The notes: generated by a model from the sequence alone, not told the origin. DNA of 64,000 bases from Crocinitomicaceae bacterium (GCA_029252405.1 JAQXBM010000074.1:1-64000); one strand, 5' to 3'. Shown: positions 26,852-35,782, numbered from the stretch's first letter. Made by a program: numbers and translations.

Positions 26852-27406
26852 ATGAAATTTCTTTTACTCCTTTTTGTCTCATTTTCTTTACTGATTATCG
26901 CTTCATGTGGTGATGATTCTGCACAAGAGGCTAAGTTACACTTAGAAGCAATTCGTTTCGACGTTTATGAACCTGTTGATGATGCCGTATCTGCTCAAAA
27001 TGATGCCATTGGTGAGTTCATGACCCGAATGAAAAATAGGGAAGAGCTCGATTGGAAAACTGAAATGGGGGAAATTATTGAACTTCGTTCCGCTGCCGCT
27101 CTTGCGGTTGATGACGCATTGAAAAGAATAGAATCAGTGCCAAATTTCAATGGCAAGAATGATTTGAAGCAGGCCACAATTACTTATCTGGAAAAGATCG
27201 CGGAATTCGAAAAAGAAGTTGAGCCTTCACTCAATGGATTGAAAGATGGAATGGATTTGGTTAGCATGATGAAATTCTCCGCTCAATTAAAGAAAGGACA
27301 GGAATTGGAGCTCGCCAGCGAGGCGTATAAAACAGCTCAGAAAGCCTTCATGAAAGAACACAATATTTCAGGTCTGGATGTGATAAAAATGCAGGCTGGG
27401 CGTTGA
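26852..27406 (+). CDS. Helical lipoprotein, unknown function
   Basis: Protein of 184 residues with lipobox IASC (Cys near 19). The mature part is almost wholly helical and charged, like LIC11966- or DUF-type surface proteins with two long helices, but I do not recognise a family. It ends exactly where the convergent HD-domain gene ends (27406/27407), leaving no room for a terminator between them. Confidence 0.78.
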   Translation: MKFLLLLFVSFSLLIIASCGDDSAQEAKLHLEAIRFDVYEPVDDAVSAQNDAIGEFMTRMKNREELDWKTEMGEIIELRSAAALAVDDALKRIESVPNFNGKNDLKQATITYLEKIAEFEKEVEPSLNGLKDGMDLVSMMKFSAQLKKGQELELASEAYKTAQKAFMKEHNISGLDVIKMQAGR

Positions 27407-28699
27407 TTAACTCAAGTCTTGAATCATTGTCAATTGCTTCGGGCGTGTTGATTTAAAAATCGGGTAGCACAAGAAGTACTTCTCAACAGGATCGGTCAAA
27501 GCAGAAATGTTCAAGTTGTCAGAAGCATCAGAAACGTCGACTACGGAGCCATTTTTCATCAACAGGTTAATGTTTTCTCGAGTGAGATTGTAGGCTTTGT
27601 TCGTTAATCGTTCCGAATAGACAAAATGCTGAAGTTGATCTTCGGTCAAATCCATTTTGTCGCTCACATATTTCTTGACCGCTTGAATACGTTCTTCTGA
27701 GAACGGTTCTTTGGAAATTTCAATCTTGAATAAATCGCGCTGTACAATTCTTCGAGATAAATCGGCAAGCACCTTGTCATCGTTGAATTGCCAGACTTTC
27801 ATCGCTCCTAATATATCAGCGTCATCGAGTTGAGAAAAGTGATCAAGCGTTACAGGATTGTTTCTGAATTCATCTTCAGAGATGTTCTGCGACAAAAAGT
27901 AGAGGAGAGAAGGACTTCCAAATATCTCCGTTCCGGCCATTGCCAATTCCTTCGCTCTTCGAAGAACATGAATCAACATATACTCTGCGGCAACAACTGT
28001 TTTGTGCAGGTATACTTGCCAGTACATTAACCTACGCGCAATGATGAACTTCTCAATTGAATAGATTCCCTTTTCTTCAAGGACGAGGTTTCCATCTTTC
28101 ACATTCAACATTTCGATGATGCGCTCACTGCCAATTACCCCTTCACTCACCCCAGAATAAAAACTGTCTCTGTTCAAGTAATCCATTCTGTCCATATCCA
28201 GTTGACTCGATACCAGTTGGTGTAAGAATGCTTTTGGATATTTATTTTGAAAAATCAACAAGGCAAGGTCGAGTTCGCCATCAAATTCTTCGCTCAAACG
28301 TTCAATGAAAAAGCTCGAGATATCCTCATGACTTACACCACTTACAATGTCGTGCTCTAAAGCATGACTGAATGGCCCGTGTCCGATATCGTGCAATAGG
28401 ATCGCGAAAAGTACCGCACGCTCCTCAGGTTCCGTAATTTCATGCCCTTTCTTTCGAATGGTTGCAATGGCTTTTTGCATCAAGTGCATCGCTCCAATTA
28501 CGTGGTGGAATCGGGAGTGCAGCGCACCTGGATAAACCAAATGAGAAAGTCCCAATTGCTTGATTCTGCGAAGACGTTGAAAATAAGGGTGTTCAATAAC
28601 ATCGTAAATAATCTCGTCTGGAATTGTAATAAACCCGTAGACTGGATCGTTAATTATTTTCTTCTTGTTATTGTAGTTGACTTTTGAAGGCAATTGCAT
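27407..28699 (-). CDS. HD-domain phosphohydrolase (dGTPase-like)
   Basis: Protein of 430 residues from ATG at 28699 (MQLPSKVNYN); an ATG at 28744 would overlap the divergent porX. Metal-binding motifs are HSRFHHVIGAMHLM (first His), LLHDIGHGPFSHALEH (HD) and QLDMDRMDYLNRDSFYSG (Asp). This matches the dGTPase/SAMHD1-like HD clade. It would hydrolyse a nucleotide phosphate. It is divergent from porX over about 40 nt. Confidence 0.92.
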   Translation of the reverse strand: MQLPSKVNYNNKKKIINDPVYGFITIPDEIIYDVIEHPYFQRLRRIKQLGLSHLVYPGALHSRFHHVIGAMHLMQKAIATIRKKGHEITEPEERAVLFAILLHDIGHGPFSHALEHDIVSGVSHEDISSFFIERLSEEFDGELDLALLIFQNKYPKAFLHQLVSSQLDMDRMDYLNRDSFYSGVSEGVIGSERIIEMLNVKDGNLVLEEKGIYSIEKFIIARRLMYWQVYLHKTVVAAEYMLIHVLRRAKELAMAGTEIFGSPSLLYFLSQNISEDEFRNNPVTLDHFSQLDDADILGAMKVWQFNDDKVLADLSRRIVQRDLFKIEISKEPFSEERIQAVKKYVSDKMDLTEDQLQHFVYSERLTNKAYNLTRENINLLMKNGSVVDVSDASDNLNISALTDPVEKYFLCYPIFKSTRPKQLTMIQDLS

Positions 28700-28716
28700 A
28701 CTTTTAAATCGAAAAT

Positions 28717-28724
28717 CAAAATTA
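28717..28724 (-). promoter_or_regulatory. -7 box for the HD-domain gene
   Basis: TAATTTTG on the minus strand matches TAnnTTTG and ends 17 nt before the chosen start at 28699. A TTG lies 17 nt further upstream, inside the porX start region. The element supports the shorter HD-protein start. Confidence 0.4.
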
Positions 28725-28738
28725 CTAAAATATAGCGC

Positions 28739-30283
28739 ATGCAAGTAAAAATCCTTTGGGCAGATGATGAGATTGAATTATTGAAACCCCACATACTGTT
28801 CCTTGAATCCAAAGGATATTCCGTCGTTTCGGTGAACAATGGTTCGTCAGCGGTGGATGAAAGCAACGCGCAGGAGTTTGATATCATCTTCTTGGATGAG
28901 AATATGCCAGGGATTTCAGGATTGGAGGCGTTGGCCCGAATCAAGAAAGAACGTCCCTATGTTCCAGTAGTGATGATTACGAAAAGCGAGGAAGAGCACA
29001 TCATGGAAGAAGCGATTGGCAGTAATATCGCTGATTACTTGATCAAACCTGTGAATCCAAATCAGATTTTACTATCCATTAAGAAGAATCTAGATTCCAG
29101 TAAACTCGTCTCTCAAACGACCAATTCTAACTATCAAAGAGAATTCCGCGAACTTGGAATGCAATTGAACAGTCGGCTCGATATGGATGAGTGGATTGAA
29201 GTGTATGATCAATTGGTTTATTGGGAAATCAAGCTGGACAAAATTGAAGATAGCGGGATGAAGGAAGTCCTGAGCATGCAAAAGAAAGAGGCGAATACGC
29301 AGTTTTCAAAGTTCATCTCAGACAACTACCTTGATTGGTTGAATGGAGTGGAAGAAAGCCCGCAAATGATTCACACGCTTTTCAAGAATAAAATCAATCC
29401 ACAATTAGAGGATACAAAGCCATTTATTTTGGTTATTGATAACCTTCGATATGATCAGTGGAAAATGCTGAGTCCTATTTTCTCAAAATATTATTCAATC
29501 AACGAAGAAGAAATCATTTACTCGATTCTTCCTACGGCAACGCAATACGCGCGAAACGCTTTCTTTGCAGGGTTGATGCCTTCTGAGATTGCGAAGAAAT
29601 TCCCACAATACTGGAAAGGTGAAGAGGATGAAGGGAGTAAGAATCAATTTGAAAAGGAATTGATGGACACTCAATTGAAGCGATTGGGCAGAAATATCAA
29701 ATGGTCCTACCATAAAATTACGAACCTCGATAAGGGAAAGAAACTAGCTGATAATTTCAATTCACTTTTGGAAAATGATCTCAACATGATCGTTTACAAT
29801 TTCGTGGATATGCTTTCTCATGCTAGAACGGAAATGGAAGTGATTCGTGAATTAGCGGATGATGAGTCTGCTTATCGATCACTGACAGTTTCTTGGTTCG
29901 ATCACTCTCCTTTACGCGATATCGTTAAGAAATGTGCGGAATCTGGAAGAAAGATGATCATCACAACTGACCATGGAACAGTTCGCGTGACCAATCCAGT
30001 GAAGATTGTAGGTGAGCGAAGCACAAACACAAACCTGCGTTACAAAACGGGTAGAAATTTATCGTACAAGCAGAAAGATGTTTTCCAGGTGAAAGATCCA
30101 CAAGACGCTTATTTGCCGAAATCTTCGATGTCGAGTGAGTACGTTTTTGCGCGTGATTCGGATTATTTCGTTTATCCAAACAACTACAATCATTTTGTAA
30201 ATTACTACGGCAATACCTTTCAGCATGGAGGAATCTCTTTGGAGGAAGTATTGATCCCATACGTTGAATTGATGCCTAAATAA
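28739..30283 (+). CDS. porX: PorX: T9SS response regulator with PglZ domain
   Basis: Protein of 514 residues. The receiver domain (1-120) has acidic D9-D10, phospho-acceptor D53 in FLDENMPG, T81 and K103. The long C-terminal part (about 200-514) is a PglZ-type alkaline-phosphatase-superfamily domain; FILVIDNLRYDQW, TTDHGT and HGGISLEEVLIPYVEL carry its metal-site motifs. This two-domain architecture is PorX, which with PorY and SigP controls T9SS genes and has phosphodiesterase activity on cyclic oligonucleotides. No kinase lies next to it. Confidence 0.95.
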   Translation: MQVKILWADDEIELLKPHILFLESKGYSVVSVNNGSSAVDESNAQEFDIIFLDENMPGISGLEALARIKKERPYVPVVMITKSEEEHIMEEAIGSNIADYLIKPVNPNQILLSIKKNLDSSKLVSQTTNSNYQREFRELGMQLNSRLDMDEWIEVYDQLVYWEIKLDKIEDSGMKEVLSMQKKEANTQFSKFISDNYLDWLNGVEESPQMIHTLFKNKINPQLEDTKPFILVIDNLRYDQWKMLSPIFSKYYSINEEEIIYSILPTATQYARNAFFAGLMPSEIAKKFPQYWKGEEDEGSKNQFEKELMDTQLKRLGRNIKWSYHKITNLDKGKKLADNFNSLLENDLNMIVYNFVDMLSHARTEMEVIRELADDESAYRSLTVSWFDHSPLRDIVKKCAESGRKMIITTDHGTVRVTNPVKIVGERSTNTNLRYKTGRNLSYKQKDVFQVKDPQDAYLPKSSMSSEYVFARDSDYFVYPNNYNHFVNYYGNTFQHGGISLEEVLIPYVELMPK

Positions 30284-30334
30284 ATCTGATTTCTAATTGA
30301 AATTTGATTCTGATCACACTTTACAGGTTAATTC

Positions 30335-30751
30335 ATGGAAATACACATTCAATCGATTCAAGACCTTCCGCACGCGGCGAAAACGTTTTTGGATGAGGTC
30401 GGACACCGCAAAATTTTTGCATTTGATGCAGAGATGGGGGTGGGGAAAACTACGTTTATCATTAGCCTATTGAATGCTATGGGCGTTGAAGATGCTGAGG
30501 GATCTCCCACATATTCGTTGGTGAATGTATACGAAAGTCAGATGTTTGGAAAAGTCTACCATTTCGACCTCTACCGCATTGAAGATGAATCAGAAGCGTT
30601 TGACATAGGAATTGAAGAAATGCTCTATGGAGATGGCGTTTGCTTGATCGAATGGCCAGAAAAAATCAAAAACCTGCTTCCAGATAATACGATTTGGTCG
30701 TATATTCGTAAAAATGGAGATGATTCCAGAAAACTAACGATAGATTTATGA
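30335..30751 (+). CDS. tsaE: tRNA threonylcarbamoyladenosine biosynthesis ATPase TsaE
   Basis: Protein of 138 residues, the usual size. The P-loop is AEMGVGKTTF (about 32-41), GSPTYSLVNVY supplies the switch, and HFDLYRIEDESEAFDIG and CLIEWPEKI are family motifs. TsaE helps TsaB/TsaD form t6A37 on ANN-decoding tRNAs. The stop overlaps the start of alanine dehydrogenase by 4 nt. Confidence 0.96.
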   Translation: MEIHIQSIQDLPHAAKTFLDEVGHRKIFAFDAEMGVGKTTFIISLLNAMGVEDAEGSPTYSLVNVYESQMFGKVYHFDLYRIEDESEAFDIGIEEMLYGDGVCLIEWPEKIKNLLPDNTIWSYIRKNGDDSRKLTIDL

Positions 30752-31971
30752 TCACCGATCCAGAAATTTTACGACAATTGATGTCTCAAGGAAGTCTCCT
30801 CCCTAAGGAAGAAATGCTTGAGGTTGCTCGTAAGAAAGGGAACCTGTACATTGGAATTCCAAGAGAAATATCATTTCAGGAGCGACGCGTAGCTTTAGTT
30901 CCAGAAACGGTAGCAGTGCTCGTTGCAAACGGACATCGCGTGAAAGTTGAAACAAAGGCTGGAGAAGGAGCGAACTTCGTGGATCGCGATTATAGCGAAG
31001 CAGGAGCGGAAATTTGTTACGATCATAAAGACATTTTTGAATGCGACATCATTTTTAAAGTGGCCCCACCTTCGGAGTCGGAAGTTGAAATGATGAAAGG
31101 AAATCAAACTCTGATTTCGGCGCTTCAAATTTCGATTCAACCAAAGAAAATCCTTCAAAATTTGATGGATAAGAAGATCACAGCAATCGCCTGGGATTAC
31201 ATTCGCGACGAAAGTGGCGTTTTTCCTGTCGTTCGAACGCTCGGAGAAATTGCTGGTACAACTTCAATGTTAGTTGCAGGACAATTACTTTCATCTTTCA
31301 GCGAAGGAAAAGGGATTATGCTAGGCGGAGTAGCAGGGGTTCAACCTACAGAAGTTGTGGTGATTGGAGCAGGAACGGTGGGCGAGTATGCTGTGAGAGC
31401 AGCGCTTGGACTCGGAGCTTCAGTAAAAGTATTTGACAATTCGATTTCTCGACTTCGTCGACTTCAGAATGATTTAGGAACACGCGTTTATACTTCAGTG
31501 ATTCAACCGAAAGTCTTGGCAAAAGCATTAATGCGCTGTGACGTAGCTATTGGGGCGCTCAGAGCACCACTTGGAAGAACTCCTTGTATCGTGACTGAGG
31601 AAATGGTCCAGCAAATGAAAGAAGGATCTGTTGTGGTTGATGTTAGCATAGATCAGGGTGGTTGTTTTGAGACTTCACGAGTAACGAATCATGATCATCC
31701 TACGTATTCTGAGCACGGAGTTATTCACTATTGTGTGCCGAATATTGCATCGCGTGTTTCTCGTACAGCATCATTTGCACTATCAAATATTTTCTCACCA
31801 ATTCTCATCGACATGGGGGAAAAAGGTGGCTGTGAAGTACTAATCGCTAACAATACTGGATTCAGAGGTGGAGTTTACATTTACAAAGGTATTCTGACAA
31901 GCGAAGTTCTTGGAAAAGTATTCGATCTGAAATATAAAGAGATTGATTGGCTCATCATGGGCGGTAAATAG
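30748..31971 (+). CDS. ald: Alanine dehydrogenase
   Basis: Protein of 407 residues, slightly longer than the classical 370, with an N-terminal extension before GIPREISFQERRVAL. VIGAGTVGEYAVRAALGLGA is the NAD-binding Rossmann motif. DVSIDQGGCFETSR and HYCVPNIASRVSRTAS are Ald C-terminal motifs. It interconverts alanine and pyruvate plus ammonia. In Bacteroidota Ald is often next to tsaE, as here. The stop directly abuts the next start. Confidence 0.93.
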   Translation: MITDPEILRQLMSQGSLLPKEEMLEVARKKGNLYIGIPREISFQERRVALVPETVAVLVANGHRVKVETKAGEGANFVDRDYSEAGAEICYDHKDIFECDIIFKVAPPSESEVEMMKGNQTLISALQISIQPKKILQNLMDKKITAIAWDYIRDESGVFPVVRTLGEIAGTTSMLVAGQLLSSFSEGKGIMLGGVAGVQPTEVVVIGAGTVGEYAVRAALGLGASVKVFDNSISRLRRLQNDLGTRVYTSVIQPKVLAKALMRCDVAIGALRAPLGRTPCIVTEEMVQQMKEGSVVVDVSIDQGGCFETSRVTNHDHPTYSEHGVIHYCVPNIASRVSRTASFALSNIFSPILIDMGEKGGCEVLIANNTGFRGGVYIYKGILTSEVLGKVFDLKYKEIDWLIMGGK

Positions 31972-32415
31972 ATGATCACTCCGTTAAATCTTCCTAAAGC
32001 AGAGCTTAAGTTAACGCGTAAAAACGATGAGGTTTATGTTCGTTGTTTGATCCGTCAAAAGGATTTAGTATGCACGCCTGAAGAATGGGTGCGACAGCAC
32101 ATTATCAATTTCTTGATTAACGAAAAAGGTGTATCGAAGGGGCGAATTGCATCCGAATATCCCTTGGAGTACAATGGCCGATCCAAGCGCGCAGATCTGG
32201 TACTGTTTGATGAGTTCGGAAAACCAATAATGATCGTTGAGTGCAAAGCGCCTGAAGTCTCAATTACTGAGAAAGTGGTGCATCAAATTGCTCAGTATAA
32301 TTCTCAATTGAATGTAGACCGTTTGTTTCTAACCAATGGTTTGACGCACATTTTCTGTGAAATTGACCGTGAGAAGGGACAATTGGTTTATCACAAAGAC
32401 TGGCCAAATTGGTAA
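31972..32415 (+). CDS. Solitary HsdR N-terminal (PD-(D/E)XK nuclease-like) protein
   Basis: Protein of 147 residues matching only the N-terminal type I restriction nuclease domain. The catalytic pattern is visible as RADLVLFDEFGKPIMIVECKAP: Asp, then ExK as E-C-K. No helicase, HsdM or HsdS gene is present. Its start abuts the ald stop. Standalone members are known in Bacteroidota; the role is unassigned and could be DNA repair or defence. Confidence 0.85.
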   Translation: MITPLNLPKAELKLTRKNDEVYVRCLIRQKDLVCTPEEWVRQHIINFLINEKGVSKGRIASEYPLEYNGRSKRADLVLFDEFGKPIMIVECKAPEVSITEKVVHQIAQYNSQLNVDRLFLTNGLTHIFCEIDREKGQLVYHKDWPNW

Positions 32416-32418
32416 CGC

Positions 32419-32808
32419 CTATACGAATTTCAATTCAGCCAACTCTCTTCCGATACTTTGTATACCACTTAGAATTTTTTCTGTTTGCTTCGCAGATGGA
32501 GTTTTTTTTCCTCGAACATACTGGGAAAGCAGAGTAGGATTCATTCCGATATGTTGAGCCAGAAAAGTGGCGTTCAACACCCGGTAATACTGAAAGAACT
32601 GTTTCAAATCAAGCCGAAGTTTCAGATTCTCTCGTGTGATTTCAACGCCTTCATCTTCGTAGGCCAAATTCAAGGCTTCAATCAAGTTTTGATACAACTC
32701 TGGAATATCTTTCCCTGTAGAAAACACATCTTCCAAATCAGCGTAAGCAGAGTATCCTGTGCTCGTTTTTTCAACGGTAATTGCGATTTTTCTTTTAGAA
32801 TTTTTCAT
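32419..32808 (-). CDS. hicB: HicB-family antitoxin with HTH domain
   Basis: Protein of 129 residues. The N-terminal half (about 6-58) has the HicB fold pattern: KIAITVEKTSTGYSAYADLEDVFSTG and IPELYQNLIEALNLAYED, read in pieces. The C-terminal half (about 75-118) is an XRE-type helix-turn-helix (LAQHIGMNPTLLSQYVRGKK), which would bind its own promoter. It lies 22 nt downstream of hicA remnants on the same strand, as expected for a HicAB pair. Confidence 0.9.
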   Translation of the reverse strand: MKNSKRKIAITVEKTSTGYSAYADLEDVFSTGKDIPELYQNLIEALNLAYEDEGVEITRENLKLRLDLKQFFQYYRVLNATFLAQHIGMNPTLLSQYVRGKKTPSAKQTEKILSGIQSIGRELAELKFV

Positions 32809-32830
32809 TTTCCTTTGTTTATCCTTGTTT

Positions 32831-33019
32831 CTATTCTTTTATTCCTGCTTGTTTAAACAGTTTCTTCTGCAGTCCTTTTCCTAGCTCTTGACTCCCATGA
32901 TCTGGGAAAATAATTATGCCATCAATCGAGTCGTGCTTGAGTTTTACATGCGATCCTTTCTGAGAAACAGGATACCATCCTGCTTTCTTCAATTTTCAAT
33001 ATACTTCCGAACATTTCAT
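32831..33019 (-). pseudogene. hicA: HicA-type mRNA interferase gene with early in-frame TGA
   Basis: Reading the minus strand from ATG at 33019 gives MKCSEVY, then TGA at 32998-32996, then KLKKAGWYPVSQKGSHVK and on to FKQAGIKE with TAG at 32833-32831. The HicA hallmarks are present after the stop: KKAGW, catalytic GSHVKLKH, FPDHGSQELGKG and the typical C-terminus. CGA (Arg) to TGA would explain the stop. A TTG at 32992 could restart translation and give a 53-residue protein lacking only seven to nine residues, so activity may remain. It is too short to have been found by length. Confidence 0.75.
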
Positions 33020-33280
33020 ATAGGTATAAATTTATTTACTTTTTTAAAAACAAAAGTCAATTTTTATTAACTTTTTCATCCTTTACACAAATACGTTGAG
33101 TTCGAAATCAAGAAAAACATCCAAAATTCAGCCCAGAAGGCTGAACGAGTGTTCGTTGTAGTTGTGTTAGGTCGGTAATTATTAGTTATAGATAAGTTAG
33201 TGAAAAATATCTCTTGAAACACAGCAATTGTTTTTCGATGTTACTTTCTATCAATTCTGCATTTCACCAAAAAAAACATC

Positions 33281-34015
33281 ATGCGCATTTTTCTACTGTT
33301 CGTCGGAATTTCAATGTTATTGTCTTGTCAATCACAAGAAGAAATTAAGGAGGTCGAGGTTTTCGATACAGATATTTCAACTGATAATGTTGATCCATAC
33401 ATCATTGATTCTGCGGCCATAGGAATTGTGTTTTCACCCACTGGGACCTATAATTCAGCCAAGTTGAGAGTGAAGAATGGTAAAAGGACAGCCAGCTCTG
33501 GCGAAGACTTTGAGAATTATCTCGTAAATGAAATCATCCCGCATTGGTACGGTACCGAATGGGACTTCAATGGATATACCGCCGTTCCAAATCAAGGTGT
33601 GATTGCCTGTGGATATTTCGTCTCAACGACTCTTTTGCACATGGGAATCAATGTTAATCGTTATAAAATGGCCCAGCAGGCAGGGTTATACGAAGCACAA
33701 ACCTTAGCGTTGTCAGAAGAGAACTATCGAACGATTCGCGGAGTTGATTCTTTAAAAGTTATTCTGAAGAGAGATTATTCTGATGGAATCTATTTCGTTG
33801 GACTCGATAATCACGTTGGTTACTTGTACATCAAAGATCAAATTCCTTACTTTATCCATTCAAATTACATTGAAGATAAAGTGATGATTGAAAAGGCTTT
33901 TTACGCTCCGGCTTTTGAAAGTGGCATTTACGTCGTTGCTGAAATCTCGACAAATGAAGAATTAATGGAGAGATGGCGAAGTGGTCAAACTGTTCCAGTC
34001 GTTCTTCCAAGATAG
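33281..34015 (+). CDS. Lipoprotein with possible papain-like (NlpC/P60-type) fold
   Basis: Protein of 244 residues with lipobox LLSC (Cys near 16). VIACGYFVSTTLLHMG holds a Cys followed by a helix, DNHVGYLYI a His and HSNYIED a further polar residue, the order seen in Cys-His peptidases. I infer, with low certainty, a peptidoglycan or amide hydrolase. It is upstream of a methyltransferase gene by 6 nt. Genes before it are on the opposite strand. Confidence 0.6.
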   Translation: MRIFLLFVGISMLLSCQSQEEIKEVEVFDTDISTDNVDPYIIDSAAIGIVFSPTGTYNSAKLRVKNGKRTASSGEDFENYLVNEIIPHWYGTEWDFNGYTAVPNQGVIACGYFVSTTLLHMGINVNRYKMAQQAGLYEAQTLALSEENYRTIRGVDSLKVILKRDYSDGIYFVGLDNHVGYLYIKDQIPYFIHSNYIEDKVMIEKAFYAPAFESGIYVVAEISTNEELMERWRSGQTVPVVLPR

Positions 34016-34021
34016 TGCCGT

Positions 34022-34819
34022 ATGGACAGGAATGAATACTTGGAAAAGAACAGAGAATCTTGGAACAAGCGCACTGCAGTGCACCTAGAATCTGATTTTT
34101 ACAACAACGAGGATTTCATTAAAGGCAATTCTTCACTGAATTCCATTGAATTGGATTTACTTGGTGATGTTTCCGGAAAGAAAATTCTCCACTTGCAGTG
34201 TCATTTTGGTCAGGATTCCATTTCCTTGAGTCGAATGGGAGCAGAGGTCACAGGTATGGATTTATCAGATGAGGCCATCAATGCTGCGATTGAGCTGGCA
34301 AAAAAGACGAATCAATCCACGAAGTTTATTTGCTGCGACGTTTATGATCTTCCGAGTCACCTAAATGAGAAGTTTGATATCGTTTTCACGAGTTATGGAA
34401 CCATTGGTTGGCTTCCCGATATGGATAAATGGGCAAACATCGTTCAACAGTTCTTGAAACCAGGTGGAGAATTCATCATTGCCGAATTTCATCCCGTAGT
34501 TTGGATGTTCGATGATGATTTCACAAAAGTCGGCTACAATTATTTCAATGTTGAACCCATCCAAGAAACTGAATCAGGAACCTATGCCGACCCCAATGCC
34601 AATATCACATCGGAATACATCACTTGGAATCATCCACTGGGGGAGGTGTTCATGAGTTTAATCAACTCAGGACTTTCAATTGCAGAAATGCACGAATTCG
34701 ATTATTCACCATACGATTGCTTTAGTCATACAGAAGAGTTTGAGCCTGCGAGATTCAGAATCAAACATTTGGACAATAAAATCCCGATGGTGTATAGTTT
34801 ACGTTGCGTAAAGACGTAG
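34022..34819 (+). CDS. Class I SAM-dependent methyltransferase
   Basis: Protein of 265 residues. Motif I is KILHLQCHFGQDSISLSRMG with the acidic VTGMDLSDEA strand; FDIVFTSYGTIGWLPD gives motif IV and KPGGEFIIAEFHP motif V. CH at the motif I tip and the GTIGWL stretch are like a group of small-molecule methyltransferases. The C-terminal HEFDYSPYDCF may bind substrate. The substrate is unknown. Confidence 0.9.
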   Translation: MDRNEYLEKNRESWNKRTAVHLESDFYNNEDFIKGNSSLNSIELDLLGDVSGKKILHLQCHFGQDSISLSRMGAEVTGMDLSDEAINAAIELAKKTNQSTKFICCDVYDLPSHLNEKFDIVFTSYGTIGWLPDMDKWANIVQQFLKPGGEFIIAEFHPVVWMFDDDFTKVGYNYFNVEPIQETESGTYADPNANITSEYITWNHPLGEVFMSLINSGLSIAEMHEFDYSPYDCFSHTEEFEPARFRIKHLDNKIPMVYSLRCVKT

Positions 34820-35009
34820 TTGGGCGTTCCCCAGCCAATATTTCTCGTTCAGCAATTAATTCCAGCAGTGACTTCCAGAATTGTCTGGGACGTGCTCTTC
34901 GTTCTATCCCAGACACGAGCTTTATGCGGGTCGTCTGGGGATGCCTCTGCGATCACTAACGCGGCGATCGTTTCAATTACCGCGTGTTCAGTTAAATCAA
35001 TCCCACAAA
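34820..35009. other. Gene-free GC-richer intergenic stretch with hairpin
   Basis: I find no convincing gene. TGTCTGGGA (34882-34890) is the reverse complement of TCCCAGACA (34907-34915), a perfect 9-bp hairpin, and a further GTCTGGGG follows at 34929-34936. Base composition is visibly richer in G and C than the neighbouring genes, suggesting a small intergenic repeat. Confidence 0.5.
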
Positions 35010-35010
35010 A

Positions 35011-35041
35011 AAGCCCGATTAATCAGAGATCAATCGGGCTT
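35011..35041 (-). terminator. Terminator of the Ig-like lipoprotein gene
   Basis: AAGCCCGATT (35011-35020) and AATCGGGCTT (35032-35041) form a perfect 10-bp stem. The minus-strand copy ends in a T-run, and the hairpin lies 18 nt after the stop of the gene at 35059. Confidence 0.85.
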
Positions 35042-35058
35042 CAAAAGTTATTTAAAGC

Positions 35059-35757
35059 TTACAGACTGTAAGTCACAGTGCATGTTCCAGTTCCTCCAAC
35101 AACTGGAGTAGTATTTTCATAATTGTAAACAATAGTAAACTGTGTTCCGTTAACATTCATCGTACCTGAACCGGAGAAGATAACGTCACCAACTGTAATG
35201 TTGATCGTTTGCAATGGAACCGTAATGTCTGAACCATCTACAGTTGCAGAAGCTGTTCCTCCAACGAGATTAAACATTGGGTCAATAATGAGATCTGATG
35301 TTGTCGCTCCTGCTGTGATAACTGGACTTCCACTGAGAGGGAAAAGAGCTACGTTACAATCGTCAGTTACTGATGGAGATCCCAACCAGTTGTCTTGACT
35401 AATTACTACGTTCACTGTACGCGTCGCAGTTGCAGTTCCGTGCTCGTTTGTTGCTGTATAAGTAACTGTGAAAGATCCTACTGCAGCAGTATTTACTTGA
35501 GATAAATCAGCTGTTACAGTTACGGAAGTTCCGTCGACATTTGTAGCAGTTGCTCCTGGATCGTTATAAGTAGTTCCTAAAGTAACATCCATTGTTGCTG
35601 CTCCTGTAATAGCAATTGTTGGTATGTAGTTACAAGACTCATCGTCTTTTTGTGCTTCAGCGCTGTAATTAACGGCTTGAGGGTCGGTACACCCTTTCTT
35701 TTTGCAAGATGCAAGTCCGATTGTAGCGATCGCAGCTAGTAGTATTAGATTCTTCAT
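35059..35757 (-). CDS. Lipoprotein with Ig-like (DUF5011-type) domain
   Basis: Protein of 232 residues with lipobox LASC (Cys near 18) followed by a Lys-rich stretch and CTDPQAVNYSAEAQKDDESCNY. Residues about 46-118 form an Ig-like beta-sandwich of the Cry22Aa/DUF5011 type (IAITGAATMDVTLGTTYNDPGATA). The remainder is a beta-rich region with no known family. It has a strong promoter and terminator of its own, so it is monocistronic and probably well expressed as a surface lipoprotein. Confidence 0.82.
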   Translation of the reverse strand: MKNLILLAAIATIGLASCKKKGCTDPQAVNYSAEAQKDDESCNYIPTIAITGAATMDVTLGTTYNDPGATATNVDGTSVTVTADLSQVNTAAVGSFTVTYTATNEHGTATATRTVNVVISQDNWLGSPSVTDDCNVALFPLSGSPVITAGATTSDLIIDPMFNLVGGTASATVDGSDITVPLQTINITVGDVIFSGSGTMNVNGTQFTIVYNYENTTPVVGGTGTCTVTYSL

Positions 35758-35782
35758 TATTTTATAGTTAATGTGATGTTAG

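Noticed and set aside
32996-32998. TGA and TAG reassigned as sense codons
   Set aside because: Many intact genes in the window end at TGA or TAG in the expected places; the two in-frame stops are better explained as mutations.
31972-33019. A complete restriction-modification or defence island
   Set aside because: Only a single HsdR-N domain protein and a HicAB pair are present; no methyltransferase, specificity or helicase gene accompanies them.
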